Assembly: GCA_013335405.1 (NCBI GenBank)
Contig: JAAXVR010000012.1
Location: forward strand, 1 to 34,364
From: Chlorobiaceae bacterium
GTDB taxonomy: Bacteria; Bacteroidota; Chlorobiia; Chlorobiales; Chlorobiaceae
Length of the DNA stretch: 34,364 nt
Direction of reading: 5' to 3'
The notes under the pieces: model-generated
The model's database searches: none
Told to the model about the DNA's origin: nothing
Seen by the model: only the letters and a program-made list of their open reading frames with translations
Translations under genes and position numbers: made by a program
Shown here: piece after piece, positions 8,208 to 15,844 of the stretch
Layout of the letters: every line of letters begins with the position of its first letter
Numbering within the stretch: the first letter of the stretch is position 1

Positions 8208-10220
8208 TCAGGAAAGAAGAACACGGAAAATCTGCGCCGGCATGGTGTGAGGGTTCACCTCTACGTAATTCCATTCACCGTTCCATTCATACCTGTTGCC
8301 CGTCAGCAGTTCCTCGACCGCGAACCGGTGATCGTGGGATATTCCGAAGAGCTCGAGCGGAAACCTCAACCATCCGTTCTGCGTGCAGAAAGGGTCGAGG
8401 TTGACGACCGTAAGGATGATGTTGCCGTCATCAGGGGAACGTTTCACGTAGCCCATCAACTGCCCGTGCTCCTGTCCGGGCGATGCGTCGATATGGACAA
8501 ATGTGATGTCGAAAGTCTGCTGCAGCGCCGGGTTCTCTTTCCTCAGGCGGTTGATGCGGGTTATTTCCGCCCTGATATTTCCGGGCCTGTCGAGATCCCA
8601 CTGCCTGATCTCGTATTTCTCGGAATGGAGATACTCCTCCTTTCCTTCAGCAACCGGCTCATGCTCACAAAGTTCGTAAGCCGGACCGTACATGCCGTAA
8701 TTGGATGAAAGCGTGGCGGCAAGCACCATGCGGATGATGAATTTCGTGCGGTTGCCGCTGTGAAACTCTTCATGGAGAATATCCGGGGTGTTCGGCCAGA
8801 AGTTGGGCCGCATGAAATATTTCAAAGGGGCAGAAGTCAGCTCTCCGAGGTATTCCTGGAGTTCATGCTTGTTGTTGCGCCAGGTGAAGTAGCTGTATGA
8901 CTGGCTGTAGCCGGTCTTTGCAAGCCTCGCCATGAGCTTCGGCCTGGTGAAGGCCTCGGCGAGGAACACCGTATCGGGATGCTCGTCCTGTATTGAAGCG
9001 ATCGCCCATTCCCAGAAGGGAAAGGCCTTGGTATGGGGATTGTCGACACGGAAAATCTTCACCCCTTTTTCTATCCAGAAAAGGAAAATACTTTTCAGCT
9101 CGATCCAGAGGTTCTGCCAGTCGTCCGTCTCGAAATCGATCGGCAGGATGTCTTCATATCTCTTCGGAGGATTTTCCGCAAACTGCACGGTACCGTCGGG
9201 CCGCCACTTGAACCACTGCGGGTGCTCCTGCACATAAGGATGGTCCGGCGAGCACTGGAACGCGATATCCAGCGCGACGGAAATACCCAGGCTTTCCGCT
9301 TCTTCGACAAAAGCCGAAAACTCCCCGATGGATCCAAGTTCCGGATGGACGGCCTTGTGCCCTCCGTCTCCGTTGCCGATAGCCCAGCAGCTCCCGGGGT
9401 CACCGGGGTCGGCCGTCAGGGAGTTGTTTTTCCCCTTGCGCTTGGCAACGCCTATCGGATGGATCGGCGGAAGGTAGACGATATCAAATCCCATGCCGGC
9501 AATCATGGGGAGAAGCCGGCGGCACTCCTCGAAGGTTCCGTGTTTACCCGGAACCGAGCCCCAGGATCGGGGAAAAAATTCATACCATGCCCCGAAACCT
9601 GCCTTTTTCTGCTCGACGGTTACACCAAGTTCCTTTTCGTAGACCGAAGCGTGAGATTTATCCGGGTAACGCTCCATCAGATGGCCCAGATCCGGACCAA
9701 GCCCGGTTGAAACCGATTTTTCCGCCTTGCCTGAGCGGAGAACTTCCGCAAATTTCTTCAGTTTTGCAGCATCTGCCTTCGAAGCCCTTGAGGCGGCACC
9801 GTCGACAAACTGGGCACCGGTCCGCAGGTCAAGTGAAACATCCTGACCGGCTTCGACCTTCCTGGCAAGACCTTTTTTCCATGTCAGGAAATGATCTGCC
9901 CATGCTTCTATCGTATAATAGAACGTCCCGGGAAGACCGACCGTGAAAGCTCCCCTCCATCGGTCATTGCCAGCCGGCTCCATCGGTATCCGCTTCCAGT
10001 CAGCGCTTCCTCCGGAACGATAACAGAGTTCCGCGCAGACAGTGTCCGCACCGTCAACGAAAATATCCGCCTCGACGACAACACTGCCGCCCTCAACAGC
10101 TTTGGCCCTGTACTTTCCCCCGTCGAGCTCCGGGGCAACATTTTCTATGACAACCCGCTGGCGGCCGTCGAACTCGTGAGTACCGCACTGCGAAACAGTC
10201 CGTCGGAATGCATTGTTCAT
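8208..10220 (-). CDS. glgE: Alpha-1,4-glucan:maltose-1-phosphate maltosyltransferase GlgE
   Basis: GlgE transfers maltosyl units from maltose-1-phosphate to the non-reducing end of alpha-1,4-glucans. The protein (670 residues from this start) has the N-terminal beta domain followed by a GH13_3 barrel. Key motifs are Y-L-P-P-I-H-P-I-G, F-R-V-D-N-P-H-T-K with nucleophile Asp about 393, and F-L-A-E-A-F-T-R-P with acid/base Glu about 422. Length fits the family (about 660-700). ATG 10220 is preferred over ATG 10244 because AAGGA sits nine bases before it. It is followed after 59 bases by treS-mak, which makes its substrate, so the two form a functional operon. No branching enzyme (glgB) gene is in the window. 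Confidence 0.96.
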   Translation of the reverse strand: MNNAFRRTVSQCGTHEFDGRQRVVIENVAPELDGGKYRAKAVEGGSVVVEADIFVDGADTVCAELCYRSGGSADWKRIPMEPAGNDRWRGAFTVGLPGTFYYTIEAWADHFLTWKKGLARKVEAGQDVSLDLRTGAQFVDGAASRASKADAAKLKKFAEVLRSGKAEKSVSTGLGPDLGHLMERYPDKSHASVYEKELGVTVEQKKAGFGAWYEFFPRSWGSVPGKHGTFEECRRLLPMIAGMGFDIVYLPPIHPIGVAKRKGKNNSLTADPGDPGSCWAIGNGDGGHKAVHPELGSIGEFSAFVEEAESLGISVALDIAFQCSPDHPYVQEHPQWFKWRPDGTVQFAENPPKRYEDILPIDFETDDWQNLWIELKSIFLFWIEKGVKIFRVDNPHTKAFPFWEWAIASIQDEHPDTVFLAEAFTRPKLMARLAKTGYSQSYSYFTWRNNKHELQEYLGELTSAPLKYFMRPNFWPNTPDILHEEFHSGNRTKFIIRMVLAATLSSNYGMYGPAYELCEHEPVAEGKEEYLHSEKYEIRQWDLDRPGNIRAEITRINRLRKENPALQQTFDITFVHIDASPGQEHGQLMGYVKRSPDDGNIILTVVNLDPFCTQNGWLRFPLELFGISHDHRFAVEELLTGNRYEWNGEWNYVEVNPHTMPAQIFRVLLS

Positions 10221-10229
10221 CTTCTTTGT

Positions 10230-10234
10230 TCCTT
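10230..10234 (-). promoter_or_regulatory. Ribosome binding site fixing the glgE start
   Basis: On the minus strand AAGGA is placed nine bases before ATG 10220. It lies between the two candidate ATGs, so it supports the shorter reading frame. Confidence 0.6.
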
Positions 10235-10507
10235 GTTGATGCATGGGGCTTGCCCGGCCATGAAACAGACCTGCCTGAAAAACTCATTGGCACGACAGTT
10301 GCTCGCGGATTATTCCGGCTCTGTTCCCGTTTGTCAATATCAAGAAGGGAAAATAGGAAAACTCCGGTACTTTTTTGCGTGAATACCTGAGGGATTTTGA
10401 CCCGGCGTAAAATCAGGAATACCTGTCGGCACTTTGAATTCTCTTGAAAAAAGGTATTCTTTGTATGGCAATTTTTCAGAACAAGGAACAACCGGTACAG
10501 ATACACC

Positions 10508-11603
10508 ATGTTTGAACCACAAAAGGAAAGACTGCAGGAGATCGACCGTCGCCTGGAACAGTTACGGAGGTATCTTTGACGTCGACGAGCGCAAAGATAA
10601 AATTTACGACCTTGAAAAAATAACCACCGATCCGGCATTCTGGAATGATCAGAAGGAAGCCAACAAGGTGCTCAAGGAGCTCAGCGACCATAAATCGTGG
10701 AGCGAAGGGTATGACAAGCTCGAATCGAGGGCCCGTGCATACAGGGATGAAATCGAAATCGCCGAAGAGCTCGGCGACGAATCGTTCGGTGAGGAACTGA
10801 CGGCCACGCTCGCAGCGATCGAACAGGATATTGCTGCCATCGAGTTTAAAAACATGCTCTCGGGCAAGGACGATGCCGGCAACGCCCTGATCACCATCCA
10901 TGCGGGCGCCGGAGGCACAGAAGCCCAGGACTGGGCCGAAATGCTCTACCGCATGTATATGCGCTGGGCTGAACGCAAAGGGTACAAGATCTATACCGAC
11001 GACTACCAGGAAGGCGACGGCGCAGGCATCAAGACCGCAACGCTTGAAATCCAGGGATCTTACGCCTACGGCTACCTGAAAGCGGAAAACGGCGTCCATC
11101 GCCTTGTAAGAGTCTCGCCATTCGACTCGAACGCAAGACGCCACACCTCGTTCGCCAGCGTCTTCACTTATCCCGAGGCACCGCCGGACGCGGAAATCGA
11201 AGTACGCAAGGACGATCTCGAACTCTCAACCTTCCGCAGCGGCGGAAAGGGCGGCCAGAACGTAAACAAGGTCGAAACCGCAGTCCGCATCAAGCATCTA
11301 CCTTCCGGTATCGTGGTAAGCTGCCAGGAGGAACGTTCCCAGTTCCAGAACAGGGAACGTGCCATGAAAATGCTCATGGCACAGCTCTACCAGCGCAAGA
11401 GGGAAGAAGAGGAAGCAAAAAAACGAGAGATCGAAGGCAAGAAGAAAAAAATCGAATGGGGAAGCCAGATCCGGAGCTACGTAATGGACGACCGCCGCAT
11501 CAAGGACCACCGAACGAACTATGAGAGGTTCGATATCGAGAATGTGCTTGACGGCGACCTCGACCAGTTCATGGAACGCTACCTCTCGGAGTTCAGCGAC
11601 TGA
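10508..11603 (+). CDS. prfB: Peptide chain release factor 2, read through a programmed +1 frameshift
   Basis: RF2 recognises UGA and UAA stop codons and triggers peptide release. The gene is in two frames: codons 1-23 run from ATG 10508 to CTT 10574-10576, meet an in-frame TGA at 10577-10579, and continue after a +1 slip at GAC 10578. The joined product is 364 residues, close to the 365 of E. coli. Diagnostic motifs are S-P-F at about 203-205 (RF2-specific stop codon reading) and G-G-Q at about 248-250 in R-S-G-G-K-G-G-Q-N (hydrolysis). A long single-frame reading beginning at 10434 would give a wrong N terminus. The 263-base gap to glgE is a divergent promoter region; no convincing box pair was found there. 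Confidence 0.96.
10566..10580 (+). promoter_or_regulatory. RF2 autoregulatory +1 frameshift site
   Basis: The site reads GGAGG-TAT-CTT-TGA-C: an internal Shine-Dalgarno-like GGAGG three bases before the slippery CTT, followed by the poorly terminated TGA-C. This is the canonical bacterial prfB arrangement. Low RF2 slows termination at TGA and raises frameshifting, which restores RF2. Confidence 0.96.
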
Positions 11604-11629
11604 CCTGCCCTCAACCGGGATAATCCGCC

Positions 11630-12424
11630 ATGCGTTTCGGCATCATAACCGATATCCATTTCACTGCCGGCCAGGACAAAGAAACCCTCTGTGAGAGCGT
11701 CCTCGGCTGGCAGGAAAGCGGGGCCGCATTTGCGGTCCAGCTCGGAGACCTCATTGCCGGAGATCCGCTGATGGCTCTTGATGAACTGAAACAGGCGAAA
11801 TCGGTGCTTGACCGTTGCCGCTGCACCATCCGGCATGTCATTGGAAACCACTGCCTCGCCGTCCCGGAAGACGAACTCGTCCGTTATCTGGGAATGGAGC
11901 GGGCCTATTATGCTTTCACTGAAGACGATTACCGGTTCATCGTGCTGCATGGCATGGATATCTCGGTGTTTTCACGGCCCCGAACAGCCGAAGACCTCGA
12001 ACTTCTCGAATGGGCCAGGAGTTCTCCCGGTCTCCACGATTACTGCGGCGCCATCGGCAAGGTACAGAAAGCCTGGCTGAAGGATTCGCTCGAAAAAGCG
12101 GAAAAGGACGAAGAAAAAGTCATCATCCTCAGCCACTTTCCCCTGCTTCCCGAAACAACCGACCTGAAACACGGGTTGCTCTGGAACCACCGCGACATAT
12201 CGGAGCTGATTCTTTCCTCGACGGCCGTGAAAGCTTGTTTCAGTGGTCATTTCCACCATGGCGCCCATACCGTGGCGAACGGCATCCATTTTATCGTCCT
12301 TCCGGCATTCGTGGACCAGGGTTCGGAATGCCGCTTCACGTCGGGAACCGTAGAGCTCGCTGGCACGACAATGGTGGTACGCGACCAGCAGAACAAAAAA
12401 CTCCTTGAAGTCAGCCTTGAATGA
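11630..12424 (+). CDS. Calcineurin-like metallophosphoesterase
   Basis: This 264-residue protein has the complete dimetal phosphoesterase signature: D-I-H at about 8-10, L-G-D-L near 44, G-N-H near 72, a later S-H-F-P and the closing G-H-F-H. These residues bind two metal ions and activate water for phosphoester hydrolysis. There is no signal peptide or membrane segment. The group includes cyclic nucleotide phosphodiesterases (CpdA/Icc type) and purple-acid-like enzymes; the substrate cannot be read from sequence. It starts 26 bases after prfB on the same strand and could be cotranscribed with it. Confidence 0.9.
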   Translation: MRFGIITDIHFTAGQDKETLCESVLGWQESGAAFAVQLGDLIAGDPLMALDELKQAKSVLDRCRCTIRHVIGNHCLAVPEDELVRYLGMERAYYAFTEDDYRFIVLHGMDISVFSRPRTAEDLELLEWARSSPGLHDYCGAIGKVQKAWLKDSLEKAEKDEEKVIILSHFPLLPETTDLKHGLLWNHRDISELILSSTAVKACFSGHFHHGAHTVANGIHFIVLPAFVDQGSECRFTSGTVELAGTTMVVRDQQNKKLLEVSLE

Positions 12425-12592
12425 AATTTCACGGGATATTCCGACAGCAGCAGGGATCAGGAAAACCGGAATTTCATCCCGGCGTCATGACCGTATCCTT
12501 ACCGGAAAAAACCGGGACAAACAGAAAGCATGGGGAGTGATCTGACGCCTGTTGCTGTCAATGGCAAAACCTCATATAGCCTGAGATCCGCA

Positions 12593-14824
12593 TTAATCAG
12601 CCCGTCTGTTTTTATTGAGGCTGAAGCATCCCTTCATCCAGCAGCCGACACCGGCCCCGCACGAAACAAGTATGCAGAGAACAAGAACGGCCACAAGCCG
12701 GGGAGAGATCACCCCGGTGACCATGGATACGGCATTCGTCAGGGTGCCAATCCCCCCGCCAGCCAGTGGAAGCAGCAGAAGCTCGCAAAGCGGGGGTTTG
12801 CAGTTCCGGAACCAGAAACGTAAAACCCCGGCAAGGGCAAGCAGCAGAGCAATTGCCGCAACGGCAAGCATCGTGCCGACAAGGCTGCCTGCAACATACA
12901 GAAGGGCAGCGATAAGCAGGATTGCCGATAACCCCAGAAGCCTGCACCTGGTATACCCTTTGTTCCACTGGCCTGTCGGAGTAGCCAGGACCTTTCTGGA
13001 ATCGCCGCCGAAAGCATCGACGCGGGATGCTTTCTGCTGGACATATCTGCTGAAGACAGGGTCCCACCGGTTTCCTGACGGCAGCGACTTTTCGATCCAC
13101 CGGAGGTTGGACAGCAGGCGTTCTTCCCGGGCAAGCATTTCCTCTTTTCCGCTTATCGGGATAGTGATCTGGAAGGTGCCCAGAATACAGCGTCCGGAGC
13201 CATTACAGAGGTTCTGTTCTTCGCCGTTTCCCTGCCCGTCGCCTTTCCTGACGGGATTGGCAACCTGCCGGACGACAACCGGGTAAACCTGCCCCTTCTT
13301 GACCGTACCGGGCAGCATGACTGAAATCATGGCGGCATAGTTCGCCCCCTCGCTATAGGGAACGGGAATGTAGGTCACACCGCCGCTGCCGAATTGCAGG
13401 GTATGTTCGTCAAGGCGGTTCAGGGTGTGCGATTGGTATAACTTGCCTGCCATATCAAGAATTTCGCCGGAATCCACGCCGGAGAAAAAAAGCGTCGCCG
13501 AGCCGCCCTGAGGCATGTTTCCCCAGTCTATCATCAGCTCGTCTGGAAGCTCACCCTTTATCGGAGGTGTCCTTGTAGGTCTTATTTCAAAAGTGCAGGT
13601 TATGTTGTCCGAGACGGAATCTCCGGGATTGGCCGATTCCGCGACCACAAGATTTCTCTGGGCCAGCTTGTCGCTGCAGGAAGGAGTAGCTCCATGCGGA
13701 ATGGTTACCGGTTCGAAAACGATTTCAGCCACAAGACACTGGCTCTGGCTGCGGATAAGCTCCTGGATGGACTTTCTCGAGGAAGCGGGAAAAGGTCCGT
13801 CCGCAGGAACCGGGTTGAGCGGAAATTGCGGCTGCGGCTGATTGATGTCGAGCCAGCAGCCGAAATAGCGCACGATCTCGTTCCCGCTCAGGTTTGAAGG
13901 GATGAGTTTCGTATTCGGCTGGTCATTCTGTGCTGCCAGCGGCGAGGAGGAAGAATCGATTCGCGAAGCGGCGAAAAAAGGAATGGTGGCAACCTCACCG
14001 TCGATGATGCCGAGAAGCGGCTTGACGACGCCGCCCTGTAAGGTGCGGCGGTACGTTGTCGCCTGGTTGTATTCCACGGCAGTCGATGCTGTGGTGAAAA
14101 GCCGGAAAAAAACCTTGACGTTCTGCGCCGATACCGAGCTCGATTTGTAACGGACCCTTGCGATCGCGAAATTATAAACCGGCTCACCGTCAACCGTCTG
14201 GGAGAGCTCTATGGGTGATGACTGAGACGCCGTAGAGATGTTGTCGTATGTTTCTCCGCCTGTCGTTCCGTTGTTGAGATTGGTGAGGACATCGACGATG
14301 AAATCGTTCGGGTCGCTTCGCATCACCTTGTTGAAACGGAACTGGCCGGCCTTGATCTGGAAAACCCTCAGGTCAGTGCTCAGCCAGGCCTCCTGCCCGT
14401 CGATTTTATAGGGGTGGGGCTGGACGACAAGGCACAATTTCGCCGTTGCGGATTCTCTCGATATGTTCGCAGAAAGCTGCAGCTCCTGTCTCTGTGTAAT
14501 GAAACCATTCGTACCGGTGAAGAGCATCCGGTATTTCCATGTAATTCTCTGTTTGCGGTCAAGGCGCGCAGGATCCTCAACAGCGGGGCCTGGCATCACA
14601 TCGAGAGCAATCTGCGGCATACCGGGGGAGAACGATACGGAAGGAAAAACGGAGGGGGGACCTTCGAGCATGCTGCCGGTAATGCCGAGTTCCATCGGGG
14701 AGTAACCGTCGAGAACGAGAAAAAAAACCGCATCCAGCTCTGCCGGGCTTCCGTTGCGGAGCATGGCGTCTATTTCGTCTTTCGCAATGACGCTTCTATC
14801 GACAATGAAAAAAAGCTTCTGCAT
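12593..14824 (-). CDS. Uncharacterised 743-residue protein with C-terminal four-helix membrane block
   Basis: I do not recognise a family. The protein has no N-terminal signal peptide and opens with K-L-F-F-I-V-D-R-S and a second hydrophobic strand, V-F-F-L-V-L-D-G. Residues about 60-600 look beta-rich, with many Gly, Ser, Thr and Pro, and suggest several sandwich-like domains. The last 120 residues hold about four hydrophobic helices (roughly 628-648, 649-670, 680-705 and 708-730) and end in a basic tail. It could therefore be tail-anchored in the inner membrane with a large soluble domain. The start at ATG 14824 has GGAG eight bases upstream. Its leader contains a long hairpin and its neighbours on both sides are unrelated. 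Codon use resembles the surrounding genes, and the uninterrupted 2.2-kb frame argues that it is real. Confidence 0.85.
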   Translation of the reverse strand: MQKLFFIVDRSVIAKDEIDAMLRNGSPAELDAVFFLVLDGYSPMELGITGSMLEGPPSVFPSVSFSPGMPQIALDVMPGPAVEDPARLDRKQRITWKYRMLFTGTNGFITQRQELQLSANISRESATAKLCLVVQPHPYKIDGQEAWLSTDLRVFQIKAGQFRFNKVMRSDPNDFIVDVLTNLNNGTTGGETYDNISTASQSSPIELSQTVDGEPVYNFAIARVRYKSSSVSAQNVKVFFRLFTTASTAVEYNQATTYRRTLQGGVVKPLLGIIDGEVATIPFFAASRIDSSSSPLAAQNDQPNTKLIPSNLSGNEIVRYFGCWLDINQPQPQFPLNPVPADGPFPASSRKSIQELIRSQSQCLVAEIVFEPVTIPHGATPSCSDKLAQRNLVVAESANPGDSVSDNITCTFEIRPTRTPPIKGELPDELMIDWGNMPQGGSATLFFSGVDSGEILDMAGKLYQSHTLNRLDEHTLQFGSGGVTYIPVPYSEGANYAAMISVMLPGTVKKGQVYPVVVRQVANPVRKGDGQGNGEEQNLCNGSGRCILGTFQITIPISGKEEMLAREERLLSNLRWIEKSLPSGNRWDPVFSRYVQQKASRVDAFGGDSRKVLATPTGQWNKGYTRCRLLGLSAILLIAALLYVAGSLVGTMLAVAAIALLLALAGVLRFWFRNCKPPLCELLLLPLAGGGIGTLTNAVSMVTGVISPRLVAVLVLCILVSCGAGVGCWMKGCFSLNKNRRAD

Positions 14825-14871
14825 AGCTGAGTCTCCGTGCGTTTACAATACTTGAAGGGATTGACGCCTCC

Positions 14872-14929
14872 CCTTCCGGACAAGGCCCAATACCCAGCTG
14901 TGAATGTACATGACCCTTGCCCCGGAAGG
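14872..14929 (-). repeat. Long inverted repeat (leader hairpin) upstream of the 743-residue gene
   Basis: Arms CCTTCCGG (14872-14879) plus CAAGG (14881-14885) pair with CCTTG (14915-14919) plus CCGGAAGG (14922-14929), giving a 13-bp stem with a small bulge and a 29-base loop. It ends 48 bases before the start codon and would fall in the 5' leader if transcription starts further upstream. No T run follows it, so it is not a typical terminator. Confidence 0.55.
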
Positions 14930-15691
14930 ATCGGGAATTAAAACAGCACTCCTTTCCGGTTCCGGCATATCGACATCTTTTTCAAATCAGACCGTTTCTG
15001 TGCATGGTCATAAGAAAAAGGGTACTCGAAAAAACGGGTGGTAACACCTATGCAAACAAAAACATCAATGCACTGAACCGGTAGCCTGTACCGGAAGGAT
15101 ATTTCTCACGCCCTGAACAGGAGAACCGGCTGACGTTGTTCTCAAAACCGCATTCAAGAGAAACGGGCATCAGCAGCAATCATCATCAAGGAAGAACCGG
15201 ACAGGCACACTCCGAATAAAGGTAAATCTTACTTTTTGAATGTTTTACCAATAGTAATCGTTCCCTCGGAATAAAACTGCGGCCGTTGCGATTTCGTCTG
15301 ATGGAAAAGGCAGGGCCTCCGATGCCATTTTTTCGGGGCGAAACAATCCCCGGGATTCATAAACGAATCTGCATCCGGGAAAAAACGGGGGCAGAGATCA
15401 TGATGCCTTCCAGGCATTAACGATATATGAATGTTAAAGGAATTTCCGGTAAAACGAAAACTGCGAAAACCAGCATCCCGAACAACGCCCTGTCTCGAAA
15501 CATCCACGCAGATCGACAAGCTGAAGCCACCCGTCCGGCAAGGTTCGCGAATGAACGATCGGAAGAACCGGATATGCCTGATATCACTTGATTGAAAGAT
15601 AGCAAGAAGCTCTGAAAGAAATGAAAGGCTTGAGGATGAGACAGGCCGCCCCTTTGTCATTTAACGATTCCGTTGCACGGCACATGGCTGG

Positions 15692-15764
15692 CCGGGGTCG
15701 AACCGCATGTTGAGGATGAATACCCGCCAGACACAGGGGAGAGCCGTTACGCTCTATACCCCGG
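15692..15764. repeat. Nested inverted repeats, possible structured RNA
   Basis: CCGGGGT (15692-15698) pairs with ACCCCGG (15758-15764), enclosing an inner hairpin AGAGC (15740-15744) / GCTCT (15751-15755) with a six-base loop. It lies about 80 bases beyond the stop of the WecB-like gene. I could not match it to a known riboswitch or RNA family. Confidence 0.3.
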
Positions 15765-15844
15765 ATGTAGCGGCAACAGGTACAAGTCGAGCACGGGTGC
15801 ACTCCCGGCTGGTATAAAAGGAATGCATGGTCAATGAAGGCTGA

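Larger units (their letters stand above)
14825..15844. other. 1-kb intergenic stretch without a convincing gene
   Basis: No open frame here looks protein-coding. The longest (15229-15660, minus) is rich in Ser, Phe and Arg, with no recognisable motif and no good ribosome site. Visible structure consists of a long inverted repeat near the 743-residue gene (14872-14929), a hairpin CCGGTA/TACCGG at 15078-15094, and a nested hairpin at 15692-15764. No tRNA, tmRNA, RNase P or SRP RNA signature was found. It could hold leader RNAs, a small RNA or the remains of a lost gene. Confidence 0.6.

Noticed and set aside
10434-10507. N-terminal extension of prfB in the second frame
   Set aside because: The extension has no RF2 similarity; the true start is ATG 10508 followed by the programmed frameshift.
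12422-12476. Inverted TGAAATT/AATTTCA pair after the phosphoesterase gene
   Set aside because: Seven-base arms separated by 41 bases without further pairing or a T run; likely chance.
15229-15660. 143-residue open frame on the minus strand in the gene-poor stretch
   Set aside because: Ser/Phe/Arg-rich composition, no motif, no ribosome site; more likely chance than a gene, though transcription data could change this.
15680-15720. tRNA T-arm-like GGTTCGACC on the minus strand
   Set aside because: The flanking bases do not form a T stem and no acceptor, D or anticodon arms could be built around it.
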